The notes beneath the pieces were generated by a model. The model saw only the letters and a list, made by a program, of their open reading frames with translations, was not told the origin of the DNA and did not search any database. The position numbers and the translations under genes are program-made. A stretch of DNA of 64,000 bases from Oryzomonas sagensis (GTDB lineage Bacteria > Desulfobacterota > Desulfuromonadia > Geobacterales > Pseudopelobacteraceae), in assembly GCF_008802355.1 (NCBI RefSeq), contig NZ_VZRA01000001.1:1544525-1608524 (forward strand). Direction: 5' to 3'. Every line of letters starts with the position of its first letter. Position 1 is the stretch's first letter. Shown here piece by piece: positions 35,474 to 43,896 of this stretch.

Positions 35474-35580
35474 ATTTTTTCGTCCTGGCAAGGCTGTCGA
35501 GGGATGGTGAGGAGACGTAGCAGCGCTACGTCGCACGATCCAGCCCGAAGACTTACGCAGCCAGGGCGGAAAAGGCGCGT
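35474..35580. repeat. Long palindromic intergenic repeat related to the 33.4-kb element
   Basis: The left arm GGAATGCGATTTTTTCG plus TCCTGGC pairs imperfectly with the right arm (GCCAGGGCGGAAAAGG ending near 35580). A perfect inner palindrome GACGTAGC / GCTACGTC sits near 35515-35533. The left arm matches the right end of the 33440-33634 element in inverted orientation. Confidence 0.6.
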
Positions 35581-35586
35581 TCCTCG

Positions 35587-36624
35587 TTAAATCTGGTAAT
35601 CCTCCACGAACACCCTGACTTGCCGCGGCCGCACATATACCTGCTCACTCTGCTGCAATCCCAGGTTCTTGAATACGTCCCTGGTCAGCTCCGCCTCGAT
35701 GAACTCTCCGGTGGCGTCAATGGCCAGGGTGACCCGCACCGAGGGGCCCAGCTTCTGGATATGCCTGATCACGGCCTTCAGGGCCGTCGAGTCCTGGGGG
35801 CTGCGCTCGATCTCGATGTCGTGGGAGCGGACGTACGACACGGCGTTTTCGTCTGTCCCATGCTGGTCGGCGCCCGGCTGGTTCAGGCGGCCGTGGAACA
35901 GGTTGACGTTGCCCAGGAAGTTGAGCACAAACGGGTTGGCGGGGTGGTCGTAGACCAGGTCCGGCGTGCCGGCCTGCTCGATCCTCCCCTTGTTCATGAC
36001 CACGATGCGGTCGGCCACCTCCAGCGCCTCCTCCTGATCGTGGGTAACGAAAACACTGGTGACGTGGATCTCGTCGTGCAGTTTGCGCAGCCACCGGCGC
36101 AGTTCAGCCCGCACCTGGGCGTCCAGGGCGCCGAACGGTTCGTCCAAGAGCAGCACCTGCGGCTCCACCGCCAGGGCGCGGGCCAGGGCGATGCGCTGGC
36201 GCTGGCCGCCGGAGAGTTGCGCCGGATAGCGTTGCGCCAAACCTTCCAACTGTACCAGGCGCAGCAGTTCCATGACCTTGGCGTTGATCTTCGATTTGGA
36301 GGGGCGGGTGCCGCGCGGCCTGACGTTCAACCCAAAGGCCACATTGTCGAAGACGGTCATGTGTTTGAACAGGGCGTAATGCTGGAAGACAAAACCGACC
36401 TTGCGCTCCCGCACATGGTGTTCGGTGGTGTCTTCGCCGTTGAAGAGGATGCGCCCGCTGTCCGCACGTTCCAGGCCGGCAATGATTCGCAACAGGGTGG
36501 TCTTGCCCGACCCGGACGGCCCCAGCAGCGCAACCAGTTCCCCCGAGGGGATGGCAAGGGTGACGTCGTTCAGGGCGGTGAAGCTGCCGAACTGCTTATG
36601 GATGTTTTCTACCTCGATACTCAT
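35587..36624 (-). CDS. cysA: Sulfate ABC transporter ATPase CysA
   Basis: 345 aa. It is an ABC ATPase with Walker [10 protein letters not shown] near 35-43, signature [15 protein letters not shown] near 135, Walker [13 protein letters not shown] near 155 and the switch His in [15 protein letters not shown]. The C-terminal about 100 residues match the CysA regulatory extension ([11 protein letters not shown]). With CysT, CysW and the binding protein it imports sulfate or thiosulfate. It follows cysW in the same operon. Confidence 0.95.
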   Translation of the reverse strand: MSIEVENIHKQFGSFTALNDVTLAIPSGELVALLGPSGSGKTTLLRIIAGLERADSGRILFNGEDTTEHHVRERKVGFVFQHYALFKHMTVFDNVAFGLNVRPRGTRPSKSKINAKVMELLRLVQLEGLAQRYPAQLSGGQRQRIALARALAVEPQVLLLDEPFGALDAQVRAELRRWLRKLHDEIHVTSVFVTHDQEEALEVADRIVVMNKGRIEQAGTPDLVYDHPANPFVLNFLGNVNLFHGRLNQPGADQHGTDENAVSYVRSHDIEIERSPQDSTALKAVIRHIQKLGPSVRVTLAIDATGEFIEAELTRDVFKNLGLQQSEQVYVRPRQVRVFVEDYQI

Positions 36625-36678
36625 GGGATCACCTGTAAAGTCAGATTCTCAAACTTGGATTCTTGACGCCTTTAACCA

Positions 36679-37545
36679 TCATCTGCCGAGTTGCTGCCGT
36701 ACCTTCCACTCTGCCACGGTCTTCACCACCAGGGTGATCAGGGCCAGGAAGGCCAGGAGCGATGCCACGGCAAATGCGGCCGTGTAGTTGTACTCGTTGT
36801 ACAGTATCTCCACATGCAGCGGCACGGTGTTGGTGCTGCCGCGGATATGGCCCGAGACGACCGACACGGCGCCGAATTCCCCCATGGCCCTGGCGTTGCA
36901 CAGGATCACGCCGTAGATGATGCCCCACTTGATGTTGGGCAGGGTCACCCGGAAAAAGGTCTGCAAGCCGCTGGCGCCCAGCACCAGGGCTGCCTCCTCC
37001 TCGTCCCTCCCCTGGGCCTCCATGAGCGGGATCAACTCCCGGGCAATGAAGGGGAAGGTGACGAAGATGGTGGCCAGGATGATGCCCGGCACGGCAAAGA
37101 CGATCTTGGTGTCGTGGGCGTCGAGCCAGGGGCCCAGCCATCCCTGGCGGCCGAACAGCAGCACGAAGATCAGGCCCGAGATGACCGGGGAGACCGAGAA
37201 GGGGAGGTCGATCAGGGTGATCAGCAGGTTCTTGCCCGGAAAGGTGAACTTGGCAATGGCCCAGGCCGCCATCACGCCGAACACCAGGTTGAGCGGCACC
37301 GCCACGGCGGCGGTGATCAGGGTCAGCTTGATGGATGACAGGGTGTCCGGCTCCTTGAGGGCAGCCAGGTAAACGTCCAACCCCTTTTCGAAGGCTTGGC
37401 TGAACACCGCCGCCAGGGGGAGGACAAGGAACAGGGCCAGGAAAACCAGGGCCACGGCCGTCAGCCCCCAGCGCACGAGGGCCGGTTCGGTGATGCGGTG
37501 GTTGTCGGTGTTTTTTCCTGCATATGGTGTGACCGGTGCTGACAT
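36679..37545 (-). CDS. cysW: Sulfate ABC transporter permease CysW
   Basis: 288 aa, ATG after GAGGTCC. Six membrane helices start at about residue 25. The cytoplasmic coupling loop [19 protein letters not shown] (near 180) is the EAA motif that contacts CysA. The block [15 protein letters not shown] is characteristic of CysW. It pairs with CysT to form the transmembrane channel. An 82-bp gap separates it from cysT and contains a repeat. Confidence 0.95.
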   Translation of the reverse strand: MSAPVTPYAGKNTDNHRITEPALVRWGLTAVALVFLALFLVLPLAAVFSQAFEKGLDVYLAALKEPDTLSSIKLTLITAAVAVPLNLVFGVMAAWAIAKFTFPGKNLLITLIDLPFSVSPVISGLIFVLLFGRQGWLGPWLDAHDTKIVFAVPGIILATIFVTFPFIARELIPLMEAQGRDEEEAALVLGASGLQTFFRVTLPNIKWGIIYGVILCNARAMGEFGAVSVVSGHIRGSTNTVPLHVEILYNEYNYTAAFAVASLLAFLALITLVVKTVAEWKVRQQLGR

Positions 37546-37576
37546 GGGGACCTCGAGAGAATGAAAAACGGTTATT

Positions 37577-37622
37577 TATAGGCCCTATAGGTCTCATAAG
37601 ACCTATAAGTCCCATAAGTCTC
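37577..37622. repeat. Short intergenic repeat cluster
   Basis: Between cysT and cysW, AGGTCTCATAAGACCT forms an inverted repeat (ATAGGTCT / AGACCTAT with a CATA loop) next to direct repeats of CATAAG plus ACC/TCC. It looks like a dispersed short-sequence repeat and not a gene part. Confidence 0.5.
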
Positions 37623-37627
37623 AGTAG

Positions 37628-38539
37628 TTACTCGGCGTACCTTCTGCTCCACTTCTGGAGCAGGTTGATGACCAGCAGTATGACGAATGATGCCACCAGC
37701 ATGACCGTGGCCACGGCCGTTGCCCCCTGGTAGTCGTACTGTTCCAGTTTGGTGATGATGATCAACGGCGTGATCTCCGAGACCATGGGCATGTTGCCGG
37801 CGATGAAGATGATGGAGCCGTACTCGCCCACGGCCCGGGCAAAGGCCAGGGCAAAGCCGGTCAAAACCGACGGGAACAAGAGCGGGAACAACACCCTCCG
37901 GAAGGTCTGCAGACGGTTGGCCCCGAGGCAGGCGGCCGCTTCCTCGATCTCGCTGTCCAACTCCTCGATCACCGGCTGGACCGTGCGTACCACGAAGGGG
38001 AGGCCGATGAAGGTCATGGCTACGATGATCCCCAGGGGGGTGAAGGCTACCTTGATGCCGTGGGGTTCCAGATAGCGCCCCACCCAGCCGTTGGCGGAGT
38101 AGACCGTTGCCAGGGTGATGCCGGCCACCGCCGTGGGCAGGGCAAAGGGGAGGTCCACCAGGGCATCCACCAACCGCTTGCCGGGAAAGGGGTAACGCAC
38201 CAGCACCCAGGCCACCAGGACGCCGAACAGGGCATTGATGCCGGCTGCCGCCAGGGCGGCGCCAAAGGTGACCTTGTAGGAGGCCAGCACCCGCGGCGCG
38301 GTTACAACGGCCACGAAGTCGTGCCAGGAGAGCCCCGCGGTCTTGAAGATCAGGGCGGAAAGCGGGATCAGCACGATCAGGCTCAGGTAGAGGAGCGTGT
38401 ACCCCATGGTCGGCCCGAAGCCGGGCAGGACGTTGTTATGGCGCTTGAAAAGTTTCATGTAGTTGGGCCCTTGGATGCTGCCGAGCCGGGGGGAAGGGGC
38501 GTGACGGTTCCCATGTGGTGTGGGAGATGTCGGTTTCAT
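37628..38539 (-). CDS. cysT: Sulfate ABC transporter permease CysT (CysU)
   Basis: 303 aa from the ATG at 38539, chosen for GAGGAAGCGC directly upstream; an internal ATG at 38458 would also keep the whole transport domain. The family blocks VLPGFGPTMGYTLLYLSLIV (first helix), ALPTAVAGITLATVYS and the EAA loop EEAAACLGANRLQTFRRV are clear. Six membrane helices are visible. It is the partner of CysW. A strong hairpin sits between this gene and the binding-protein gene upstream. Confidence 0.93.
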   Translation of the reverse strand: MKPTSPTPHGNRHAPSPRLGSIQGPNYMKLFKRHNNVLPGFGPTMGYTLLYLSLIVLIPLSALIFKTAGLSWHDFVAVVTAPRVLASYKVTFGAALAAAGINALFGVLVAWVLVRYPFPGKRLVDALVDLPFALPTAVAGITLATVYSANGWVGRYLEPHGIKVAFTPLGIIVAMTFIGLPFVVRTVQPVIEELDSEIEEAAACLGANRLQTFRRVLFPLLFPSVLTGFALAFARAVGEYGSIIFIAGNMPMVSEITPLIIITKLEQYDYQGATAVATVMLVASFVILLVINLLQKWSRRYAE

Positions 38540-38589
38540 GCGCTTCCTCTCGCTCGGGATCATGCTGAAACGTCTTTGGGGTTGTCATA

Positions 38590-38616
38590 CCCGGGGCAGG
38601 GAGTGCCTGCCCCGGG
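38590..38616 (-). promoter_or_regulatory. Intercistronic hairpin between the sulfate-binding-protein gene and cysT
   Basis: Perfect 11-bp stem CCCGGGGCAGG / CCTGCCCCGGG with a 5-nt loop, 22 bp after the binding-protein stop, without a T-run. The position suits 3' protection or partial termination, which would give more binding protein than permease. Confidence 0.6.
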
Positions 38617-38638
38617 CCGTGCGGAAAAGGTGCGTCCT

Positions 38639-39643
38639 CTATTTTGCGGCACCGTAGATCTGGTCGAACACCCCGCCGTCGGCGAAATGTTTCCTCTGGG
38701 CCTTCTGCCAGCCGCCGAAAGCCTGGTCGATGGTGTAGAGCCTGAGTTTGGCCAGCTTGGTGGGCACCTTCTTGTCGATGGGGCGGTAGTAATGCTTGGC
38801 CGCGATCCGCTGCCCTTCGGCGCTGTAGAGGTATTTCAGGTATTCCTCGGCCACCTTGCGGGTGCCGTGTTTATCCACGACCTTGTCCACCACGGCTACC
38901 GGCGGTTCGGCCAGGATACTCTCGGGCGGGGTTACAACATCGAATTTGTCCGGCCCCAACTCGTTGATGGCCAGGAATGCCTCGTTTTCCCAAGCCAGGA
39001 GTACATCGCCCAGGCCGCGCTGCACGAAGGTGTTGGTGGCGCCGCGGGCGCCGGAGTCAAGCACCGGCACGTTCTTGAAGAGTTTGGTGACGAATTCCCT
39101 CGCCTTGGCCTCGTTGCCACCTTTCTGGTGCAGGGCGTAGCCCCAGGCTGCCAGATAATTCCAGCGGGCGCCGCCGGAGGTCTTGGGGTTGGGGGTTATG
39201 ACCGAGATGCCGGGCTTGATGAGGTCGCTCCAGTCCCTGATGTGTTTGGGATTGCCCTTGCGCACCAGAAAGACGATGGTCGAGGTGTAGGGAGAGCTGT
39301 TGTGGGGCAGGCGTTTCTGCCAGCCGGGCTTGATCAGCCCTTTTTCCTGGATGGCGTCGATGTCGTAGGCCAGGGCCAGGGTGACCACATCGGCATCAAG
39401 GCCGTCGATGACCGAACGGGCCTGTTTGCCGGAGCCGCCGTGGGACTGTTTGACGGTGACGTTCTGGCCGCTTTTTTTGTGCCAGTATCTGGCAAAGGCG
39501 TTGTTGAAATCCTGGTACAACTCCCGGGTCGGGTCGTAGGAAACGTTCTGCAGGGTGACGCCCGGCGCGGAAAATGCCGGCAAAGCTGTTGCAAGGGCTA
39601 ACGACAGTACGGCGATGATGGTGACGAGCTTTCGTGGGTGCAT
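38639..39643 (-). CDS. sbp: Periplasmic sulfate-binding protein (Sbp/CysP type)
   Basis: 334 aa, ATG after AGGAGGTAAC. The signal peptide ends near LPAFSA (residue 26). Family blocks: [17 protein letters not shown], then [19 protein letters not shown], where the SHGGSG loop holds the oxyanion, and [20 protein letters not shown]. The size is standard for Sbp. It captures sulfate or thiosulfate for the CysTWA transporter. It lies 72 bp downstream of the TusA-like gene. Sbp and CysP cannot be distinguished confidently by eye. Confidence 0.93.
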   Translation of the reverse strand: MHPRKLVTIIAVLSLALATALPAFSAPGVTLQNVSYDPTRELYQDFNNAFARYWHKKSGQNVTVKQSHGGSGKQARSVIDGLDADVVTLALAYDIDAIQEKGLIKPGWQKRLPHNSSPYTSTIVFLVRKGNPKHIRDWSDLIKPGISVITPNPKTSGGARWNYLAAWGYALHQKGGNEAKAREFVTKLFKNVPVLDSGARGATNTFVQRGLGDVLLAWENEAFLAINELGPDKFDVVTPPESILAEPPVAVVDKVVDKHGTRKVAEEYLKYLYSAEGQRIAAKHYYRPIDKKVPTKLAKLRLYTIDQAFGGWQKAQRKHFADGGVFDQIYGAAK

Positions 39644-39715
39644 GATCGTGTTACCTCCTATTTTTGTCTATAGAGTTTATAGAAATAAACTCCAAAATAA
39701 TGCGCTGATGAGACG

Positions 39716-39943
39716 TTAATCCTCAACCTTTTCCAACTCCAGGACATAGTGGCCTTCAGCCGTTTGCCGCAGTCCCAGCAACTTGTGCCCCTCGGCCTTG
39801 AGGCTGCGGGGAACATTCTTGACCGGCTCCCCGTCATCCAGGAGGATCTGGGCCGTTTCTCCGGCCGCTATATCCTCCAGGGCCAGCTTGGCCTTGACGA
39901 AGTTCGTGGGACAACCGACGCCCCGCAGATCGATCACCTGCAT
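39716..39943 (-). CDS. TusA-family sulfur carrier
   Basis: 75 aa. The ATG at 39943 is preferred because AAGGAG is 7 nt upstream. The motif DLRGVGCPTNFVKAKLAL holds the persulfide Cys11; the family pattern is CPxP, here CPTN as in several anaerobe TusA-like proteins. These proteins pass sulfane sulfur between enzymes. It sits 13 bp after the sulfite reductase and before the sulfate importer, so it is a candidate acceptor that hands reduced sulfur on to the thiocarboxylate carrier or MnmA. Confidence 0.88.
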   Translation of the reverse strand: MQVIDLRGVGCPTNFVKAKLALEDIAAGETAQILLDDGEPVKNVPRSLKAEGHKLLGLRQTAEGHYVLELEKVED

Positions 39944-39956
39944 GAGCATGCTCCTT

Positions 39957-40910
39957 TCATGATCGTATTCCCACCTGGGTCTCGATGACCTGGGGCGGTA
40001 TGGTTGCCGTAACCGTGTTGTCGGGGAACTGCTGCCGCAGATGGTCGAGCAGGGCCTGGGGGCCTTCCTTGATGATCACATCCCCCAGCCTGATGCGGCC
40101 TAGGGCTTCGGCTTTTTCCTTGTACCACTCCAACACGGTCGAAATGAAATCCACCACCCGCTCTTCGGGGAGGAAGGTAGCGAACAGCGTGCCGACCAGG
40201 GGATTGCGCCCCCACTTGCCGCCGATGCGCACGGTGTAGCCGCGGCGTTTCTCGCTCCAGGCGCTGGTGGGGCAGACCTTGACGCAGTCGCCGCACCAGA
40301 TGCAGCGCTCGGCGTCGAAAACCGGCTTGTTGTCCTCGCCCATGGTGATCGCCTTGGGGACGCAGTTCTTGGCGCACAGGCCGCAGCTGATGCAGGCGTC
40401 CTTGTCCAGTTGCGGGTAGATCGCGCCCTGGAAGCCGACGTCGTTGGTGGCCGACTTGGGGCAGTCGAAGGGGCAACCGGCAAAGGCAACCTTAAACTTG
40501 TGGTGGCCGGTGGCGGTGCCGAACAGCTTCTCATCCACCTCCAGGGCCGACTTCTGGGTGTCCACCAGGCCGTTGGGGTTGTACTCGCAACCGCCGCAGG
40601 CCACCGGAACGCGCACCCGCGCCCCGCAGGAGGCAACCTTCTGGGTCGCCTCGCCCAACTCCTCCACCACCACGTCGAAATCCTTGAAGTTGATATTGAT
40701 CAGCTCGATGGATTGCCGCACGGAAAGATGGACAAATTCGCCGCCGTATTTTTCCGCCACTTCCGCAATCTTTTTCAGGCGGGGTACCGACATCCTGCCG
40801 CCGGGAACGCGCAGGCGCACGGTGAACAGGTCTTTGCCCCGCTCCTTGATGAACCCGCCGGATTTAAGATTGCTCAAATCTATCTTTGCAGGCTGCTGTG
40901 CCTTTGACAT
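39957..40910 (-). CDS. Small siroheme sulfite reductase with inserted ferredoxin domain
   Basis: 317 aa. The ATG at 40910 is 8 nt after CAGGAG. Residues 20-90 have the sulfite/nitrite reductase half-repeat (RLRVPGGRMSVPRLKKIAE). Cluster/siroheme cysteines are C95, C105 or C108 together with C146 and C150 (AGCPFDCPKS). A two-cluster ferredoxin is inserted with C173-176-179-183 and C203-206-209-213. The architecture resembles AsrC and archaeal-type small sulfite reductases. It is the only sulfite reductase gene in the cluster, so it likely makes the sulfide for homocysteine synthesis. A possible internal promoter lies just upstream. Confidence 0.86.
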   Translation of the reverse strand: MSKAQQPAKIDLSNLKSGGFIKERGKDLFTVRLRVPGGRMSVPRLKKIAEVAEKYGGEFVHLSVRQSIELININFKDFDVVVEELGEATQKVASCGARVRVPVACGGCEYNPNGLVDTQKSALEVDEKLFGTATGHHKFKVAFAGCPFDCPKSATNDVGFQGAIYPQLDKDACISCGLCAKNCVPKAITMGEDNKPVFDAERCIWCGDCVKVCPTSAWSEKRRGYTVRIGGKWGRNPLVGTLFATFLPEERVVDFISTVLEWYKEKAEALGRIRLGDVIIKEGPQALLDHLRQQFPDNTVTATIPPQVIETQVGIRS

Positions 40911-40941
40911 TGGTTTCACTCCTGAAAAAGTATGCTTTAAA

Positions 40942-40969
40942 CCTATATTAAATACATAGACATTGTCAA
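40942..40969 (-). promoter_or_regulatory. Candidate internal promoter before the sulfite reductase gene
   Basis: On the - strand a perfect TTGACA, 16-nt spacer and TATAGG lie in an AT-rich gap, 32 nt before the ATG at 40910. It would allow expression of the lower cluster independent of the SAM riboswitch. Confidence 0.5.
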
Positions 40970-40977
40970 GAATATTT

Positions 40978-41400
40978 TTATGCTTTATTACCGATTTGGT
41001 ATTTAATCGTTTCGATCGGCTCAGGCTCTACGTTTCCGTCGTGAATCTTATAGGATTTCACGGCAGGGTCCGTGGGATCGGCCAACGAGATGATGACGTA
41101 GGAAACCAGCGGCGTGAGGGCCAGCTTGATATCCTCCTGGGACGGACGGGCCGGCGTCTCGGGGTGGGAGTGGTACACGGCCAGCATGGAGAGCCCCTTG
41201 GCCCGCAGATCCTTCACCACGCTGAACTGCTCCCGCGGCTCCATCATGAAATGCTCGTTGCTGGCGTCGGAGTTGGTCATGCGGTAGATCACAGATACGG
41301 TATCGTCCGTCCCGCCGAGAATCCCGCACACTTCCAGGGGGAATCCCTCGCGGGCATGGGCGATCAGGTCGTCGTAGACTGAAGCAGGGATTTTCAGCAT
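40978..41400 (-). CDS. JAMM/MPN metallopeptidase (Mec+/HcyD-like)
   Basis: 140 aa, ATG at 41400 after GAGG. The JAMM zinc site is complete: Glu23, then HSHP with His77 and His79, Ser87 and Asp90. In sulfur-carrier pathways such peptidases either unmask a carrier Gly-Gly terminus (QbsD, HcyD) or release the sulfur amino acid from the carrier (Mec+). The carrier encoded nearby at 42348 ends in GG-His, so removal of that His is the likely job. It is separated from the E1 gene by 135 bp with a palindromic repeat. Confidence 0.87.
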   Translation of the reverse strand: MLKIPASVYDDLIAHAREGFPLEVCGILGGTDDTVSVIYRMTNSDASNEHFMMEPREQFSVVKDLRAKGLSMLAVYHSHPETPARPSQEDIKLALTPLVSYVIISLADPTDPAVKSYKIHDGNVEPEPIETIKYQIGNKA

Positions 41401-41436
41401 GTTCAAACCTCGCAAGTTAAGAAAAGCGATCAAAAA

Positions 41437-41521
41437 CGGTCTCTCACAGAGCACACAGAGGAATTCAAATTATAGAATCACAAATCTTTTCTCTATGTCT
41501 CTGTGAGCGAGTGAGAGAACG
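41437..41521. repeat. Palindromic intergenic repeat
   Basis: The left arm TCTCTCACAGAG-CACACAGAG and right arm CTCTGTGAGCGAGTGAGAGA are imperfect inverted copies around an AT-rich centre. The CTCTGTG / CACAGAG unit resembles a widely dispersed intergenic repeat. It separates the E1 and JAMM genes. Confidence 0.5.
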
Positions 41522-41535
41522 ATTTTTTGCACTAG

Positions 41536-42345
41536 CTAATTTTTTAAATCGCACACCGTCAGGGCGTCCAGTTCGTCCTTTGCCTCGGTGATGGTCGGGT
41601 GTTCGCCGCAGAGCGGGCAGGCCGGGTTGCGTTTGAGCGGAATCTCCCGGAACTTCATGCGCAGGGCGTTGTAGGTGAGGAGGCGGTTGGTCAGCAGTTC
41701 ACCCTTGCCCAGCAGGAATTTGATCGCCTCGGTGGCCTGGATGGTGCCCAGGACGCCGGGCAGCACGCCGATCACCCCGGCCTGGGAGCAGGTGGGGATG
41801 GCGTCCTTGGGGGGCGGCTCGGGAAAGATGCAGCGGTAGCAGGCCGATTCCCCCGGCCGCACGGTCATGGTCTGGCCGTCGAACTGCAGGATGCCGCCAT
41901 GGGAGTAGGGGATGCCGGCCAGTACGCAGGCATCGTTGATCAGGAACTTGGCGGCGAAGTTGTCGGTGCCGTCGATGACAAAGTCGTAGTCGCGGATGAT
42001 GTCCGCGATATTGGCCGCGTTGACCCATTCCTTATAGGTTCTGACCCGCACGGCGGGGTTGATGGCCTCCATCTTCTCCCGGGCCGATTCCACCTTGGGC
42101 TTACCCACGTCGGGGGTGAAGTGGATCACCTGGCGTTGCAGGTTGGACAGGTCCACGTCGTCCGCATCGGCGATACCGAGGGTGCCTATTCCTGCCGCTG
42201 CCAGGTAAAGGGCGATGGGCGCCCCCAGGCCGCCGGCGCCGATGATCAGCACGCGGCCGTCGAAGAGCCGCTGCTGCCCTTTGCCCCCCACCTCTTTCAG
42301 CATGATGTGGCGGGAATAGCGTTCGATCTGCTCGTCGGTCAGCAT
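41536..42345 (-). CDS. MoeB/ThiF-family adenylyltransferase (HcyF-like E1)
   Basis: 269 aa. ATP site GAGGLG at 36-41, D60 and SNLQRQ at 67-72, catalytic Cys186 in PTCSQAGVIG, and a structural zinc site of two pairs, C169-C172 and C243-C246. It activates the C-terminal Gly of a ThiS/MoaD-like carrier as acyl-adenylate for conversion to thiocarboxylate. It starts 2 bp after the carrier gene, which links them as substrate and enzyme. By context with metY and a JAMM peptidase I infer an HcyF role; MoeB for molybdopterin is the alternative, but no moa genes are nearby. Confidence 0.9.
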   Translation of the reverse strand: MLTDEQIERYSRHIMLKEVGGKGQQRLFDGRVLIIGAGGLGAPIALYLAAAGIGTLGIADADDVDLSNLQRQVIHFTPDVGKPKVESAREKMEAINPAVRVRTYKEWVNAANIADIIRDYDFVIDGTDNFAAKFLINDACVLAGIPYSHGGILQFDGQTMTVRPGESACYRCIFPEPPPKDAIPTCSQAGVIGVLPGVLGTIQATEAIKFLLGKGELLTNRLLTYNALRMKFREIPLKRNPACPLCGEHPTITEAKDELDALTVCDLKN

Positions 42346-42347
42346 GG

Positions 42348-42560
42348 TCAGTGTCCTCCGCCCATGAAGTAGAGGAATTCCAGGGCGTCGCCGTCTTGTA
42401 CCGGCGTGTTCCCGAAGGCGTCCCGTTCCAGGATCTCGCCCCTCAGTTCCACGGTAACGTACTGGCGCTGTGCCACATCCAGTTCCTCCAGCAGGGATTC
42501 TACGGTGCGGGCCGGGTTTTCTGCGAGGGTGGTTTCTTTTCCGTTGATAGTTATGTTCAT
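42348..42560 (-). CDS. ThiS/MoaD-like sulfur-carrier protein ending GG-His (HcyS-like)
   Basis: 70 aa, ATG after GGAGAACTGCC. It is a beta-grasp ubiquitin-like carrier: MNITINGKETTL, a central VTVELRGEIL strand and terminus FMGGGH. The last residue after Gly-Gly is His, so the carrier must be trimmed before adenylation and thiocarboxylation; the JAMM peptidase two genes downstream could do this. In Wolinella HcyS an extra residue is likewise removed. It lies 14 bp after metY, the presumed sulfide acceptor enzyme. A function in thiamin synthesis is less likely because no thiG or thiH is near. Confidence 0.88.
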   Translation of the reverse strand: MNITINGKETTLAENPARTVESLLEELDVAQRQYVTVELRGEILERDAFGNTPVQDGDALEFLYFMGGGH

Positions 42561-42574
42561 GGCAGTTCTCCGTA

Positions 42575-43819
42575 TCAGATGGCGTCCAACGCCTGAGTGA
42601 AATCGTCGATGATGTCCTGGGGGGCCTCGATGCCGACCGATACCCGGACCAGGTCTTCGCACACCCCCATGAGTGCCTTGTCCTCCGGGGGGTAATCGGC
42701 GCAGATGGTGCTGGCCGGGTGGATCACCAGGGTCTTGGCGTCGCCGATGTTGGCCAGGTTTTTAGCCATGCGCAGGGCGTTGATGACGCGGAAGGCCGTT
42801 TCCTTGGAGCCGGTGCCGAAGGTCAACAGCCCGCCGTAGCGGCCGCCGTACAGGCGGGTGGCGACCCCGTGGCCGGGGGCGTCCTCCAGGCCGGGGTAGT
42901 TGACCCACGCCACCTTGGGGTGTTGTGCGAGGAAGCGCGCCAGGGCCAGGGCATTGCTGCAGTGCCGCTCCATCCTCAGGGCCAGGGTCTGGATGCCCTC
43001 GGTCAGCAGGAAGGAGTTGAACGGCGCGGCGCAGGCCCCCACGTCTTTGTGCACCAGCTTGCGGGCGCGGGCGGTGAAGGCAAATTGCCGGTATTTTTTG
43101 TGAAAGGGTTCGAAATGGGGGAAACGGGCGGTGTTCCAGTTGAAGACGCCGCGGTCGATGATGACGCCGCCGATGGAGGTGCCGCTGCCGTTGATGTACT
43201 TGCTGGTGGAATGGATCACGATATCCGCCCCCAGTTTGGCGCCGTCGGCAAGATAGGGGGTGGTGACGGTGGCGTCCACGATCAGGGGGAGTCCCGCCTG
43301 GTGGGCGATCTCGGCCAGCCTGGGGAGGTCGGGCACATCCAGTTTGGGGTTGCCCACGGTCTCGACGAACAGGAGCCGGGTTCGGTCGTTGATGGCGGCC
43401 CGGACCGATTCCAGGTCCAGGGGATCGACGAAGCGGGCCGTGATGCCGAAGTTGGCGAGGGTATCGCGGAACAGGGAAAAGGTGCCGCCGAACAGGGAGG
43501 AGGATGCCAGAATCTCGTCGCCGGCCCGGACGATGGTCGTGACCGCGGTGGTGATGGCCGCCATGCCCGAAGCGGTCGCTATGGCCGTGCCGCCCCCCTC
43601 CAGCAGTGCCAGACGCCGTTCCAGGGCCTCGGTGGTCGGGTTGCCCAGGCGGGTATAGACCTGTCCGGCCGCCCGGCCGCGAAAGACATCCTCCAGGGCA
43701 TCGGCTGTTTCGTAGGCAAAGGCGCTGGATTGAACGATGGGGACCGAGGTGGCGCCCGCAGGTCCCGGTTCCAGGCCGCCATGCACGAGCAGCGAATCAA
43801 AACGTAGTGGTGTTTCCAT
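42575..43819 (-). CDS. metY: O-acetylhomoserine sulfhydrylase MetY
   Basis: 414 aa. The ATG at 43819 lies 9 nt after GGAG, directly downstream of the riboswitch terminator. PLP motifs: YTRLGNPTT at 55-63, ATASGMAAIT near 81-90, VDATVTTPYL at 181-190 and Schiff-base Lys207 in HSTSKYINGSG; the last and length over 400 aa are typical of MetY. It condenses O-acetylhomoserine with sulfide to homocysteine. As the head of the SAM-regulated cluster with carrier, E1 and JAMM genes it may take sulfur from a protein thiocarboxylate. Confidence 0.92.
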   Translation of the reverse strand: METPLRFDSLLVHGGLEPGPAGATSVPIVQSSAFAYETADALEDVFRGRAAGQVYTRLGNPTTEALERRLALLEGGGTAIATASGMAAITTAVTTIVRAGDEILASSSLFGGTFSLFRDTLANFGITARFVDPLDLESVRAAINDRTRLLFVETVGNPKLDVPDLPRLAEIAHQAGLPLIVDATVTTPYLADGAKLGADIVIHSTSKYINGSGTSIGGVIIDRGVFNWNTARFPHFEPFHKKYRQFAFTARARKLVHKDVGACAAPFNSFLLTEGIQTLALRMERHCSNALALARFLAQHPKVAWVNYPGLEDAPGHGVATRLYGGRYGGLLTFGTGSKETAFRVINALRMAKNLANIGDAKTLVIHPASTICADYPPEDKALMGVCEDLVRVSVGIEAPQDIIDDFTQALDAI

Positions 43820-43833
43820 GTGATGTGTCTCCA

Positions 43834-43864
43834 TAAAAAAATCCCATCTGATGTCAGATGGGAT
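43834..43864 (-). terminator. SAM-I riboswitch terminator before metY
   Basis: 10-bp stem ATCCCATCTG / CAGATGGGAT with a 4-nt loop followed on the - strand by seven T, ending 14 nt before the metY start. It is the expected off-state hairpin. Confidence 0.92.
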
Positions 43865-43896
43865 GGGTGTCACGAAGGATGGGTTTCGCAACCTCC

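Noticed and set aside
42348-42560. Carrier as thiamin ThiS
   Set aside because: The GG-His end, JAMM peptidase and metY neighbours and absence of thiG/thiH make a homocysteine carrier more likely.
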